From Clostridia bacterium (GTDB lineage Bacteria > Bacillota > Clostridia > Oscillospirales > CAG-272), in the NCBI GenBank assembly GCA_017501245.1, contig JAFVXI010000013.1, positions 209,889 through 273,888 of the forward strand: DNA of 64,000 nt, read 5' to 3'. The notes under the pieces were generated by a model. That model had not been told where the DNA came from and made no database searches. It saw only the letters and a list, made by a program, of their open reading frames with translations. This document shows, piece by piece, positions 8,386-16,686 of this stretch (position 1 is its first letter; each line of letters begins with the position of its first letter). The position numbers and the translations under genes were made by a program.

Positions 8386-9294
8386 TTACACCTCGTCGAA
8401 GAACTTATCGCCGCAGAGAGCGCGAAGCAGCTCGTCGAGATCCTCGTTATCCTCGTAATAAAGCGTAAGGGTCTTCTTTCTCCCCTTCGCCTTTATCTCG
8501 GCCTTTCTGCCAAGCTCTCGCTGGATTTTTAGCTCCATCTCACGGATGTAGTCAACTACCTCCTCGACGGACTCTTCCTCGTCCTTGGGTGCGAGTCTTT
8601 CCTTTATGGTCTTGTTAAATTTCTTTACAAGCTCCTCAAGAACTCTGACCGAAAGCTCCTCTGCCGCCGCTCTCTCGGCGAGAATGATCATATCCTCACG
8701 CCTCTTAAGACCAAGCAGGGTCCTTGCATGGCCTGCGGAGAGATCTCTCGCTGCAACCATGCTTAAAACCTCCTCAGGCAGATCCAGAAGACGCATGGCG
8801 TTTGCAACGGCGCTCCTGCTCTTTCCAACCTTGAAGGAGAGCTCCTCTTGAGTCATATCGTATTCATCCTGGAGGGAGCGATAAGCGAGCGCCTCCTCAA
8901 GGGGATTAAGGTCCTCACGCTGTATGTTTTCTATAAGGGCGATCTGTGCGGCAGCCTTGTCGTCGCGGTCGAGGATGATGGCGGGGATCTCCTCAAGGCC
9001 CGCAAGCTTCGACGCTCTGAATCTGCGCTCGCCTGCTATGATCTGATATCTGCCCTCGCCGTATTCTCTGACGAGGATAGGCTGCAAGAGTCCGTGCTCG
9101 CGTATAGACTCCGAAAGCTCCTCGAGAGCCTCCTTGTCGAAATACTTTCTGGGCTGGTCGCTCTTAGGATCTACGAGAGAGATGCGCACGTTGCTGACGG
9201 CACCCTCCTTCTTCTCGGCTTCCTCGAGCTGTGCGTTGTCTAAAAATATAGCGTCAAGGCCTCTTCCAAGACCACTGTTCTTTTTTCTTGCCAT
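8386..9294 (-). CDS. parB: chromosome-partitioning protein ParB (Spo0J-like)
   Basis: A 302-residue CTP-dependent DNA clamp that loads at parS and spreads to organise the origin region. The N-terminus GLGRGLDAIF is the usual ParA-stimulating peptide. The CTP/arginine motif GERRFRA spans residues 88-94. The helix-turn-helix MTQEELSFKVGKSRSAVANAMRLLDLP is the parS reader, and the C-terminal dimer domain is basic (ELGRKAEIKAKGRKKTLTLYYEDNEDLDELL). It lies 284 bases downstream of parA on the same strand; a small hairpin and an 18-base palindrome in that gap suggest parB also has its own control. Three exact parS sites lie 2.3-2.7 kb away. Confidence 0.97.
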   Translation of the reverse strand: MARKKNSGLGRGLDAIFLDNAQLEEAEKKEGAVSNVRISLVDPKSDQPRKYFDKEALEELSESIREHGLLQPILVREYGEGRYQIIAGERRFRASKLAGLEEIPAIILDRDDKAAAQIALIENIQREDLNPLEEALAYRSLQDEYDMTQEELSFKVGKSRSAVANAMRLLDLPEEVLSMVAARDLSAGHARTLLGLKRREDMIILAERAAAEELSVRVLEELVKKFNKTIKERLAPKDEEESVEEVVDYIREMELKIQRELGRKAEIKAKGRKKTLTLYYEDNEDLDELLRALCGDKFFDEV

Positions 9295-9332
9295 TTTTTC
9301 GCCCTTTCATTTACTGATGTTTTCGCCGAAAA

Positions 9333-9350
9333 TGACAATAATTATTGTCA
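9333..9350. promoter_or_regulatory. perfect 18-base palindrome upstream of parB
   Basis: TGACAATAATTATTGTCA, 39 bases upstream of the parB start codon. On the minus strand its TTGTCA half could serve as a -35 element. A near copy lies upstream of mnmG (16590). Likely an operator or promoter element; the binding protein is unknown. Confidence 0.55.
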
Positions 9351-9363
9351 AAATCATATTAAA

Positions 9364-9386
9364 GTGACGCTCGACGACGCCGTCAC
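9364..9386 (-). terminator. possible weak terminator/attenuator between parA and parB
   Basis: Hairpin GTGACG (9364-9369) with CGTCAC (9381-9386); on the minus strand it is followed by TTTAATATGATTTT. Short stem, so the assignment is tentative. Confidence 0.35.
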
Positions 9387-9578
9387 CTTCGATATAGTGT
9401 CATTCGTGCGGCTTTGCACCGCGCGAGGATCATTGCTTTTATATTTTGGATTATATTAGTGTCTTAATAGCCGAGCCTTAGCGTTTTGGCAGTTGGCTTT
9501 GCGCATGATTTAGTGCTTTGGCTTGGTTTATTATCGGAAGAAATCGGGAGCCTGCGCATCAGCGATCTGTATTCAGGA

Positions 9579-10343
9579 TCATATCCTCAGCATTAGCTCC
9601 TTAGCAACTGCGGCGTATTCAAGCGAGCCCTTTCCGTAAGGATCGTGATAGCAGATGGGAGCGCCGTAGCTAGGCGCCTCGGAAAGACGTACCGTCCTCG
9701 AGATCGGAACCTTGAAGAGAAGATCCTGGTAGTATTTTCTGAGCTCAGCTACGACCTGATTTGTCAGAGTCAGTCTGCCGTTATACATAGTTAAGAGAAT
9801 GCCGACGATCTGCAGCGAGGGGTTATAAAGCTGTCTGATCTTCTTGACGGTATTCAGAAGCTGTGACATACCCTCGAGCGAATAGAACTCGCATTGCATA
9901 GGGATAACAACGCCGTCGGAGGTTGAAAGTGCCTTGACGGTGAGCATTCCGAGCGAGGGCGGACAGTCGATGAATATGTAGTCGAAGCTTTCACTGATCT
10001 TATCCGTCGGGAGCTTTTCTGTGAAGGTCTCCGCGTCGTCGAGGTCGTAAAGCTCAAGCTCCGCTCCGGCAAGATCGATTGTTGCGGGGATGATGGATAG
10101 GTTCTTGAACCTTGTTTTTATTATAGCCTCGTTAATATCGGCTCTGCCGATGATCACATCATAGATCGTCTTCTTGATTTTTGCCTTGGAGAGCCCGAGT
10201 CCGCTGGTTGCGTTTCCCTGCGGATCAAGGTCTATGAGGAGGACCTTTTTGCCCTTGTTTGCGATCTGTGCGGCTATATTTACGCAGGAGGTCGTCTTTC
10301 CGACTCCCCCCTTCTGGTTAGAAAATGAAACGATCTTAGCCAT
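9579..10343 (-). CDS. parA: chromosome-partitioning ATPase ParA (Soj-like)
   Basis: A 254-residue deviant Walker-type ATPase that binds DNA as an ATP dimer and, with ParB, moves or regulates the origin; in Bacillus, Soj also controls DnaA. Deviant Walker A KGGVGKTT spans residues 11-18 with the signature Lys11; Walker A' DLDPQGNATSGLG and Walker B DYIFIDCPPSLG follow. Length matches Soj. AAAGGA lies nine bases before the ATG. The upstream region on this strand is the 3.5-kb parS region. In most Firmicutes rsmG precedes parA; here it does not. Confidence 0.97.
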   Translation of the reverse strand: MAKIVSFSNQKGGVGKTTSCVNIAAQIANKGKKVLLIDLDPQGNATSGLGLSKAKIKKTIYDVIIGRADINEAIIKTRFKNLSIIPATIDLAGAELELYDLDDAETFTEKLPTDKISESFDYIFIDCPPSLGMLTVKALSTSDGVVIPMQCEFYSLEGMSQLLNTVKKIRQLYNPSLQIVGILLTMYNGRLTLTNQVVAELRKYYQDLLFKVPISRTVRLSEAPSYGAPICYHDPYGKGSLEYAAVAKELMLRI

Positions 10344-10875
10344 AATAAAATCCTTTGTTTTATGCTATTACTTACTAGAATTAATTTTATAAATGGAAAA
10401 AAATGGTAATATCCGATCTATTATTCTAAAAAAACTTACCGGATGTAATTTTCAGCACTTTTTTATACGATTATCATTAGAAGAATAAAAGATTAGTTAT
10501 CATCATTATGGGTTATTGTCCACGTAAGTCAATGATCTGTTAGTTGAGCAGATGCTCTCTGATGAATTTGTCAAGAGATACTAGCGCTCTTCGGGGGCGT
10601 TTTACGATCGATCGACTAATCTTTTATAAAAAGTTTAGGCTTTCGTCGGCCATAAGTGTGTAAAATTACTGTTAAATTGTGTAGATAATCACTTGAAATT
10701 CTGAAATTAACACGATCAGATCTTAAAACAGCTTGAATATATAAAACCGGGCTGAGTAGATATTTAAATCGGCTTATAAACTAAAATGGCTTATCTAGGC
10801 AGATAATGTCATAAAAAACATTGAAACCGATTGTAGTCTCGAAGCACAGTATGTATCAAAAGAAATCACATTTGG

Positions 10876-11047
10876 TAGAGAATAAAGCTGCGCCGTGTAG
10901 GTTTTAAGTAGGTCTGCCGAGCACAAAGCTGCTATTTTGAACGTAAATCATTCTTTCGACCGGTATGAGTTGGTTGTCGACCATGAAGTTGCATTCTTCG
11001 AGCGAAAATTAGCATTTGTCGAGCATAAATTCACTCATCTGTCAAGC
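10876..11047. repeat. degenerate direct-repeat array, period about 21 nt
   Basis: Units of the type TTTGTCGAGCATAAATT recur with core CGAGC/CGACC/CAAGC/TGAAC at 10918, 10938, 10957, 10978, 10999, 11020 and 11043, i.e. spacings of 20, 19, 21, 21, 21 and 23. Two weaker units precede it at about 10876 and 10897. The spacing is two DNA helical turns, so a protein could bind along one face. Cores resemble degenerate Spo0A boxes (TGNCGAA) but none is exact. Confidence 0.55.
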
Positions 11048-11431
11048 GGAAACTCATTATGCATATAGAAATACAATAAAATTTGAGCAAATCAAGAAAA
11101 AAGCAGCTGGAAACAAGCTAATTGAGTACAGCTTCGTTATTTTACATGCTGTATTCAGATACTACTTTTCGAGCTCATATAAGGAGGGGATGACGTTATT
11201 CTCACGTTTATAGCGCAAAAATCGCTCTTACTTGGTGTGAGATTTGGGTTATCTTGTTCCACAGGATATAAACTTATAGAGCAATCCATGATAACTATGT
11301 CAATAATCTATCAACGCGAAGAAACCGGAAGAGCATAGATGGTATATTAAAAACCATCAATATTTATAAAAATTATATCATTTTTAGAGAAAAATGTCAA
11401 TATATAATGAAGTTTTATATAAAAATTAAAT

Positions 11432-11457
11432 AAAAAACAGGGAATTGTACTTCCCTG
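11432..11457 (-). terminator. orphan rho-independent terminator, minus strand
   Basis: Stem CAGGGAA (11438-11444) with TTCCCTG (11451-11457), followed on the minus strand by TTTTTTATTT. No coding region precedes it on that strand, so an unannotated RNA or decayed gene is implied. Confidence 0.7.
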
Positions 11458-11578
11458 TCTAAAATCCAGGCTCTTGTTTGTCCTATTGATCTATATGTTG
11501 GTTCCGATAAGCAAATCGATTTAGTCGCACAGCGGCATGAGCTACAAAACAAGCTGCATTAGATCTATAAAGAGAAAT

Positions 11579-11594
11579 TGTTTCACGTGAAACA
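11579..11594. promoter_or_regulatory. parS site 1
   Basis: Exact 16-base palindrome TGTTTCACGTGAAACA, the conserved ParB (Spo0J) binding site. Confidence 0.97.
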
Positions 11595-11616
11595 GCAATT
11601 ACCGTGTTATTTGTAT

Positions 11617-11632
11617 TGTTTCACGTGAAACA
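11617..11632. promoter_or_regulatory. parS site 2
   Basis: Exact TGTTTCACGTGAAACA; the palindrome extends to 20 bases (11615-11634). It starts 38 bases after site 1. Confidence 0.97.
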
Positions 11633-12009
11633 ATTGAAAAAAGCATTAAAAAACACAAGACAACCGCTAAAAGTATCGATATTTAACGAATATGCGATTA
11701 AAAATCTATTTTAACCCAAATAATTCAAATTAATACATAATAAATATTAAGAACAGACGATCGGATAAACACCACCCGGCATAGTTCTTGGAGCGTTGCG
11801 CAAAAATCGGAAGGCGAAACAATCGGGTCTTACCTAAATTTTGTCAAATACTATGTAAAATAGCAGAAATAAGCGCCTAATAAGCTTTAAAATACCAACT
11901 TTACCGGAGCAAGAAGGGTAAATTGGTTAAAAAAATACAATGTAATGCATCTATACCGCAAATTTATCTTTAAATATTGTAAATACATATTTATGGACAG
12001 AAATTCGTT

Positions 12010-12025
12010 TGTTTCACGTGAAACA
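12010..12025. promoter_or_regulatory. parS site 3
   Basis: Exact TGTTTCACGTGAAACA, 393 bases from site 2. Confidence 0.97.
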
Positions 12026-12279
12026 TATTCTATTTTACGATGTAAAGCGCTGTATTTTCGTATAATATGCAAAAAATTCATATTTTTGAGTGATTTTTTG
12101 CTCATGTCAACGTATTTAACCCTCGAATGGCTTGAAATAGAACTAAAATATGACATTATATTTGAATTTAAGCTGTATTTGACTAGAACTATGTCTATTA
12201 GTTCCGGCATTACGACTCTGAGCCAATACTTGATGATGTGAAACCGCTCAAATAATCTACTTTGAGGTGGCATAAGTGG

Positions 12280-13400
12280 GGCCACGCCTTTGTTGATTTT
12301 TGCTTATATTATCATTTTTTCGGTTTTTTCCCTTTTTTGTAGTGCTAATTATAATATTATTTCCAAATAATGGAATAAAATGGGAATGTTTATCTGCTCG
12401 GGTGATTTATGCGCTGAATTCTATCGTTTTATGCATATTTCTATTGTAATTTATGCGAAACCTTGCAAATTTAATTGTATTTTCTAAGAAATTCCGCAAA
12501 ATTCTGCAAAGTTTTATGTCTGTTTTGGAGGATTTTATTCCAAATTATTAGCTAAATTCGTAAACTATACGATATTTATGATATATCAAAAACGAATAAC
12601 TATGCATACTCTATTACATAAAGATGCATTATATACTCCCTGTATTTTCCGCTTTATTACTAGCGCTTTTTTCTCGTATCCTTTTGTTATCTATTGCGTT
12701 CCCCGGTTTCTTCGTGCTGCTCCTTTTATGCTACCGTTGTTCTTTTGTTTTTTTCGGCTTCGATAGTTCTGATCTTGTTTATGCGAATATGCAGTGATTG
12801 CTTTTTGGCACATTTAAACCCTTTGATTACCTGTTTCGTTGATTTCCTGAGCTGTTTATAGATCTTATTACTTCATTCGTTGTTAAATGATTTTTTACCT
12901 TTCGGTCGCATTCTTTTTATAACTTTCATTGGTTTCAGCTTTTTAGTCTTGGGTTTTCTTTTGTATGCCTATAACTTTCCTGAAGTTTATTGTTGCTTTT
13001 TAGAATTTTGGTTAGAGCTTGTGTCGTCCGGGTTTGGTTTGAGTTATTTTGATCTATGCAGTACGTGCTTCTGGCTGATACCTCGTAAAGATGCTACCCC
13101 TCCACCCGTGTCGGGTTTTTGTGCTACTTATGCTGATCTTTAGACTAATATAGCTATATCTTTGCGTTGCTTTCCTTTGTTGCTCCGTACTAATCTGTTT
13201 CTTGCCCGAATCAGGACTTTTTTGTATTTCGCTTGCAGCTATTAGCCCTTGTTGATTATGATTTAAGTTGGTTTGCTTGAAGGATCAATTTAATGTTACG
13301 AGGTGTTGATCTGTTGAATATTGTCTTGCCGGCTCTTTCTAACAATGATTCGGTTCAGAGGTTTTGCCTCTTGCGCTGTATGCGTGTATGCCGGTTTGGA
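12280..13400. other. T-rich, A-poor non-coding tract
   Basis: On the + strand T greatly exceeds A (29:4 in 12661-12720; 34:5 in 12721-12780; 33:7 in 12901-12960). Open frames here encode only hydrophobic Phe/Leu-rich strings with no ribosome binding site, so I treat it as non-coding. Confidence 0.65.
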
Positions 13401-13816
13401 TTATCCAAGCCTTTGCCATAGCATTGACGAAGCTTGCGCTTTAGTTTAATCCACTCCCCGCAGACAACACGCCCTTTAAGATATGTTAGTTATCAGATAA
13501 ACGATATATCGGAAGATCTGTATTTGGTTTTGCGTCCCTTCTGTGATGGTAATAAGTATCTATATAGAGCGTTTTGTTTTTTGAAATCTTGACATAAGCT
13601 TTAGATGACATTATCTTTTCGGATACAAACGAATAAATATGCATGAATAAATACGTGCTCAGGTGCTTGAACTAATGAAAGTCGAATGCATATTTCTTTT
13701 TCTATTGATTTTTCACACGATATATAATATAATTTATTTTGTTGAAATTATTGTTTTGATGAATTGGTCTCCTTTGGAGCTCAATTCGTATTTGAAGGCG
13801 CACTTGGGAGACGGAT

Positions 13817-14458
13817 ATGAAGACGCTAATTTACGTAATAAGACACGGCCAGAGCTATGGAAATCAGCATAGAATATTTCTCGGTCACACCGACAAGGAT
13901 CTAACTGAGCTTGGAAGGAAGCAGGCTGAGAGAACGGCGCAAGAGCTTGCTAATATCGATTTTGCGGCTATTTATGCTTCTGACCTATGCAGGGCGTACA
14001 ATACGGCTCTTCCGCACGCAAAGATCCGAGGTATGACGGTCATTCCCGATAAGAGGCTGCGTGAGCTATATTGCGGCGAATGGGAGGCACTTTCCGTGGA
14101 AGAGATCATCGATCGTTACGGAACGCTATATACCGTGGATTGGGCGGAGAAATTTGGCACGTTCAGGCTTCCGGGCGGCGAGTCTGTTGAAGAGGGCTCG
14201 CTCAGGATGATCGAGGCGATAACAGAGATGGCTTCCGACAACCCCGACAAAAACATCCTCGTTGCTACCCACGCAGCCGTGATAAGAGGCATGTTTGCTA
14301 AGTGCTACGGAATTGCTCCTCGGGACGTTGCGAGTAAGCTTGCATATCCTTCGAACGCCTCCTATTCCGTGCTTGAATATGACGGTGAGAAGCTTATCCC
14401 CGTCAGCTATTCTAATGATGGCTATCTTGCAGATATGCTCACCACCTGGAAGGATTAA
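13817..14458 (+). CDS. histidine phosphatase (phosphoglycerate-mutase superfamily)
   Basis: A 213-residue member of the histidine phosphatase superfamily. The catalytic RHGQS motif lies at residues 9-13 (His10), the helical arginine region is at DLCRAY (about 57-62), the acid/base glutamate is in RELYCGEWE, and the second histidine is in ATHAAVIRG. Substrates in this family range from phosphoglycerate to alpha-ribazole phosphate and sugar phosphates; nothing here decides between them. GGGAGA precedes the ATG. It is transcribed opposite to its neighbours parA and mnmG and lies between the parS region and a strong terminator. Confidence 0.9.
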   Translation: MKTLIYVIRHGQSYGNQHRIFLGHTDKDLTELGRKQAERTAQELANIDFAAIYASDLCRAYNTALPHAKIRGMTVIPDKRLRELYCGEWEALSVEEIIDRYGTLYTVDWAEKFGTFRLPGGESVEEGSLRMIEAITEMASDNPDKNILVATHAAVIRGMFAKCYGIAPRDVASKLAYPSNASYSVLEYDGEKLIPVSYSNDGYLADMLTTWKD

Positions 14459-14484
14459 GCTCCGTTCCTTCGGTGATTAAATAT

Positions 14485-14524
14485 AAAGACAGCGGTATCA
14501 AAAGCGATACCGCTGTCTTTTTTC
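14485..14524 (+). terminator. terminator of the histidine phosphatase gene
   Basis: Fifteen-base stem AAAGACAGCGGTATC (14485-14499) with GATACCGCTGTCTTT (14506-14520) and a T run; the A run on the left allows function for the opposite strand as well. Confidence 0.92.
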
Positions 14525-14589
14525 TTGTTATTATATAATTGAGATTGATTGTGCGTTTGGCTAAAATTGAGCGCGAAATCTATGGAATA

Positions 14590-14607
14590 TGTCAACAATG
14601 GTTGACA
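14590..14607. promoter_or_regulatory. near-perfect palindrome downstream of mnmG
   Basis: TGTCAACAATGGTTGACA, half-sites TGTCAAC/GTTGACA, between the phosphatase terminator and the mnmG stop. Role unknown. Confidence 0.35.
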
Positions 14608-14644
14608 AAACAATTGAATATCGACTCTGCTTTTGCGCAATTAA

Positions 14645-16531
14645 CTATCTATCCGATCTTCTTTTTTGTTCAAGATAGATCAGTATTACCGATATGTCGG
14701 CGGGGTTAACTCCGCTGATCCTGGATGCTTGTCCGAGGCTTATCGGGCGCACCTTATCGAGCTTCTCCGCAGACTCCAGCCTTAGCCCCTTAATGTCTTT
14801 GTAAGAGATGTCCTTGGGCAACTTCATCTCCTCGAGCCTTTTTCCTCTTTGGACCTCGGCAAGCTCTCTTTTGATATAGCCCTCGTATTTTACCCTTATC
14901 TCGGCGCCGGTCCTCACAGCCTTGGGCAGTGTGGGCCTTTCCTTGTCTATCCGGGCAAGAAGGTCGTAGCCAAGCTCCGGGCGCCTTATCAGCTCCGAGA
15001 GCTTGATGCCGGTTGAGATCTCGCTGGAGCCGAGACTTTTTAAGAGCGTATTTACCTCCTCCGTCGGTGCCACCGTGGTGGCACTGAGCCTCTTTATCTC
15101 CTGCTCGATCGCTCTTTGCTTTTCAAGATATCGCTCGTACCTCTCGTCGCTTATAAGACCGATTTTTCGGCCTATTGGGGTCAGTCGCTCGTCGGCGTTA
15201 TCCTGCCTGAGCAGCAGCCTGTATTCGCTCCTGGAGGTCATCATTCTGTAAGGCTCTTCGGTTCCCTTAGTCACGAGATCGTCGATGAGCGTGCCGATAT
15301 ACGAGCTGTCTCTCGTCAGAATCATAGGCTCCTCGCCCTTGATCTTCAGTGCGGCGTTTATACCTGCCACAATACCCTGCGCAGCCGCCTCCTCATAGCC
15401 TGACGTGCCGTTGAACTGCCCTGCGCCGTAAAGACCTCCTATCGCCTTGAATTCAAGAGTAGGGTATAGGTCTGTCGGGTTTATGCAGTCGTATTCTATC
15501 GCATAGGCGTAGCGCATTACCTCCGCCTTATCAAAGCCATCGAGCGACCTCAGCATCTCGTACTGAACGTCGACCGGCATAGAGGTTGAAAAGCCTTGTA
15601 TATAAAGCTCCTCGGTGTCGCGTCCGCAGGGCTCGACGAAGAGTTGATGCCTCTCCTTGCCCGCAAAGCGGACGAGCTTTGTTTCTATCGAGGGGCAATA
15701 TCTTGGCCCGGTTCCCGTTATGTTTCCGGAATACATAGCCGACCTGTCAAGGTTTTCGGTTATGATCCTGTGGGTATCTAAATTGGTGTAAACCGTGTGG
15801 CAAACGGCGGTGTTGACCGCATCGGGGGCGTAGCACTCCGTCCTCGCCGAGAAGGGAATAGGCTCATCCTCTCCGAGCTGCTCCTCGAGCCCCGTCACGT
15901 CTACCGAGCGCCTGTGGACCCTTGCGGGCGTTCCGGTTTTGAAGCGCTGGAGGTTGATGCCTAAAGAGCGCAGGGAATCGGATAGCATATCCGCCGAGGT
16001 CATGCCGTCCGGACCTGCAGGGTAGCAGCTGTCGCCGACGAATATTTCCGAGGTGAGGAAGGTTCCTGCGGCTATGATAACCGCCTCCGCCTCCCAGGTC
16101 TCGCCGAGCCTCGTTTTGACACCCGTCACCATCTTTTTTTCGCCGTCTGTGAGAATTTCGGTAACCTCGCCTTGAATGAGGCGAAGATTGGGTTCTGCCT
16201 CGAGCGTCGACTTCATTATCGACTTATACAGCGCTCTGTCTGCCTGAACTCTCTTTGCGTGCACAGCTGCTCCCTTGCCGAGATTCAGCGTGCGCGACTG
16301 TATGGTCGCTCTGTCAGCCGCATAGCCCATCTCGCCGCCGAGAGCATCTACCTCAAAGACCAGATGCCCCTTTGCGCTTCCGCCTATGGAGGGGTTGCAG
16401 GGCATGTTTCCGACAGCATCTAGCGATAGCGTGAACAGGACTGTGTCTATGCCCATTCTCGCCGAGGCGAGAGCGGCTTCTATTCCGGCGTGGCCGGCTC
16501 CGATGACTATGATCTTCGTCGTAAAGTTCAT
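14645..16531 (-). CDS. mnmG: tRNA uridine-5-carboxymethylaminomethyl modification enzyme MnmG
   Basis: A 628-residue FAD-dependent tRNA-modifying enzyme (GidA) that with MnmE makes (c)mnm5U34 in tRNAs reading NNA/NNG codons. The Rossmann FAD motif GAGHAG spans residues 11-16. PCNPSIGGSAKGHL, FKTGTPARV and YCPSIETK are family signatures, and the C-terminal helical domain (ISGVNPADISVILIYLEQK) contacts MnmE. The length is standard. The start follows a clear Shine-Dalgarno (CGGAGGACTC before ATG). It is usually followed by rsmG, parA and parB; here rsmG is missing and 4.3 kb separate it from parA. A palindrome-like element lies 58 bases upstream. Confidence 0.97.
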   Translation of the reverse strand: MNFTTKIIVIGAGHAGIEAALASARMGIDTVLFTLSLDAVGNMPCNPSIGGSAKGHLVFEVDALGGEMGYAADRATIQSRTLNLGKGAAVHAKRVQADRALYKSIMKSTLEAEPNLRLIQGEVTEILTDGEKKMVTGVKTRLGETWEAEAVIIAAGTFLTSEIFVGDSCYPAGPDGMTSADMLSDSLRSLGINLQRFKTGTPARVHRRSVDVTGLEEQLGEDEPIPFSARTECYAPDAVNTAVCHTVYTNLDTHRIITENLDRSAMYSGNITGTGPRYCPSIETKLVRFAGKERHQLFVEPCGRDTEELYIQGFSTSMPVDVQYEMLRSLDGFDKAEVMRYAYAIEYDCINPTDLYPTLEFKAIGGLYGAGQFNGTSGYEEAAAQGIVAGINAALKIKGEEPMILTRDSSYIGTLIDDLVTKGTEEPYRMMTSRSEYRLLLRQDNADERLTPIGRKIGLISDERYERYLEKQRAIEQEIKRLSATTVAPTEEVNTLLKSLGSSEISTGIKLSELIRRPELGYDLLARIDKERPTLPKAVRTGAEIRVKYEGYIKRELAEVQRGKRLEEMKLPKDISYKDIKGLRLESAEKLDKVRPISLGQASRISGVNPADISVILIYLEQKRRSDR

Positions 16532-16589
16532 GAGTCCTCCGTTGATAAATGAGAATAATGTCGAATATATACGGCTTTACCTCAATTAA

Positions 16590-16609
16590 TGACAATAATT
16601 ATTTACAAA
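16590..16609. promoter_or_regulatory. parB-type palindrome copy upstream of mnmG
   Basis: TGACAATAATTATTTACA, differing at two positions in its right half from the perfect palindrome at 9333. On the minus strand TTGTCA with TATATA 18 bases on could be the mnmG promoter. Confidence 0.5.
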
Positions 16610-16638
16610 ATCCGCTTTAAATTCACTATAAAAGCGGA
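16605..16638 (-). terminator. terminator of ymdB
   Basis: Stem TCCGCTTT (16611-16618) with AAAGCGGA (16631-16638); on the minus strand followed by TTTTGT. Confidence 0.8.
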
Positions 16639-16686
16639 AAAGCTCTATTTCATTCTGAGATATAGTATGCACGATTTTCGGATGGA

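Larger units (their letters stand above)
10344..13816. other. 3.5-kb gene-poor origin-proximal region with parS sites
   Basis: No convincing protein gene on either strand. The left part (10.4-11.5 kb) is AT-rich with mild A excess on the + strand and includes a very AT-rich stretch at 11,370-11,437. The middle holds three parS sites and an orphan minus-strand terminator. The right part (12.3-13.4 kb) is T-rich on the + strand: in 12,661-12,780 T occurs 63 times and A nine times. A ~21-nt degenerate repeat array lies at 10,876-11,047. No exact TTATCCACA DnaA box was found; the best is TGTAGATAA at 10,680 with one mismatch. It is best described as a centromere-like partition region. Confidence 0.8.

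Noticed and set aside
11190..11213. Seven-codon frame behind a strong AAGGAGGGG
   Set aside because: Spacing of two bases is too short and nothing downstream could be regulated by it; probably chance.
11887..12285. 132-codon minus-strand frame across parS site 3
   Set aside because: No ribosome binding site; the frame contains the parS palindrome and shows no protein-like pattern.
12880..13143. Hydrophobic 87-codon frame in the T-rich tract
   Set aside because: Phe/Leu-rich composition follows from the T excess, and no Shine-Dalgarno precedes it.
10344..13816. Chromosomal replication origin oriC
   Set aside because: parS and AT-rich DNA are present but no cluster of DnaA boxes and no dnaA gene; the closest match TGTAGATAA at 10680 is single. 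I call it a partition region only.
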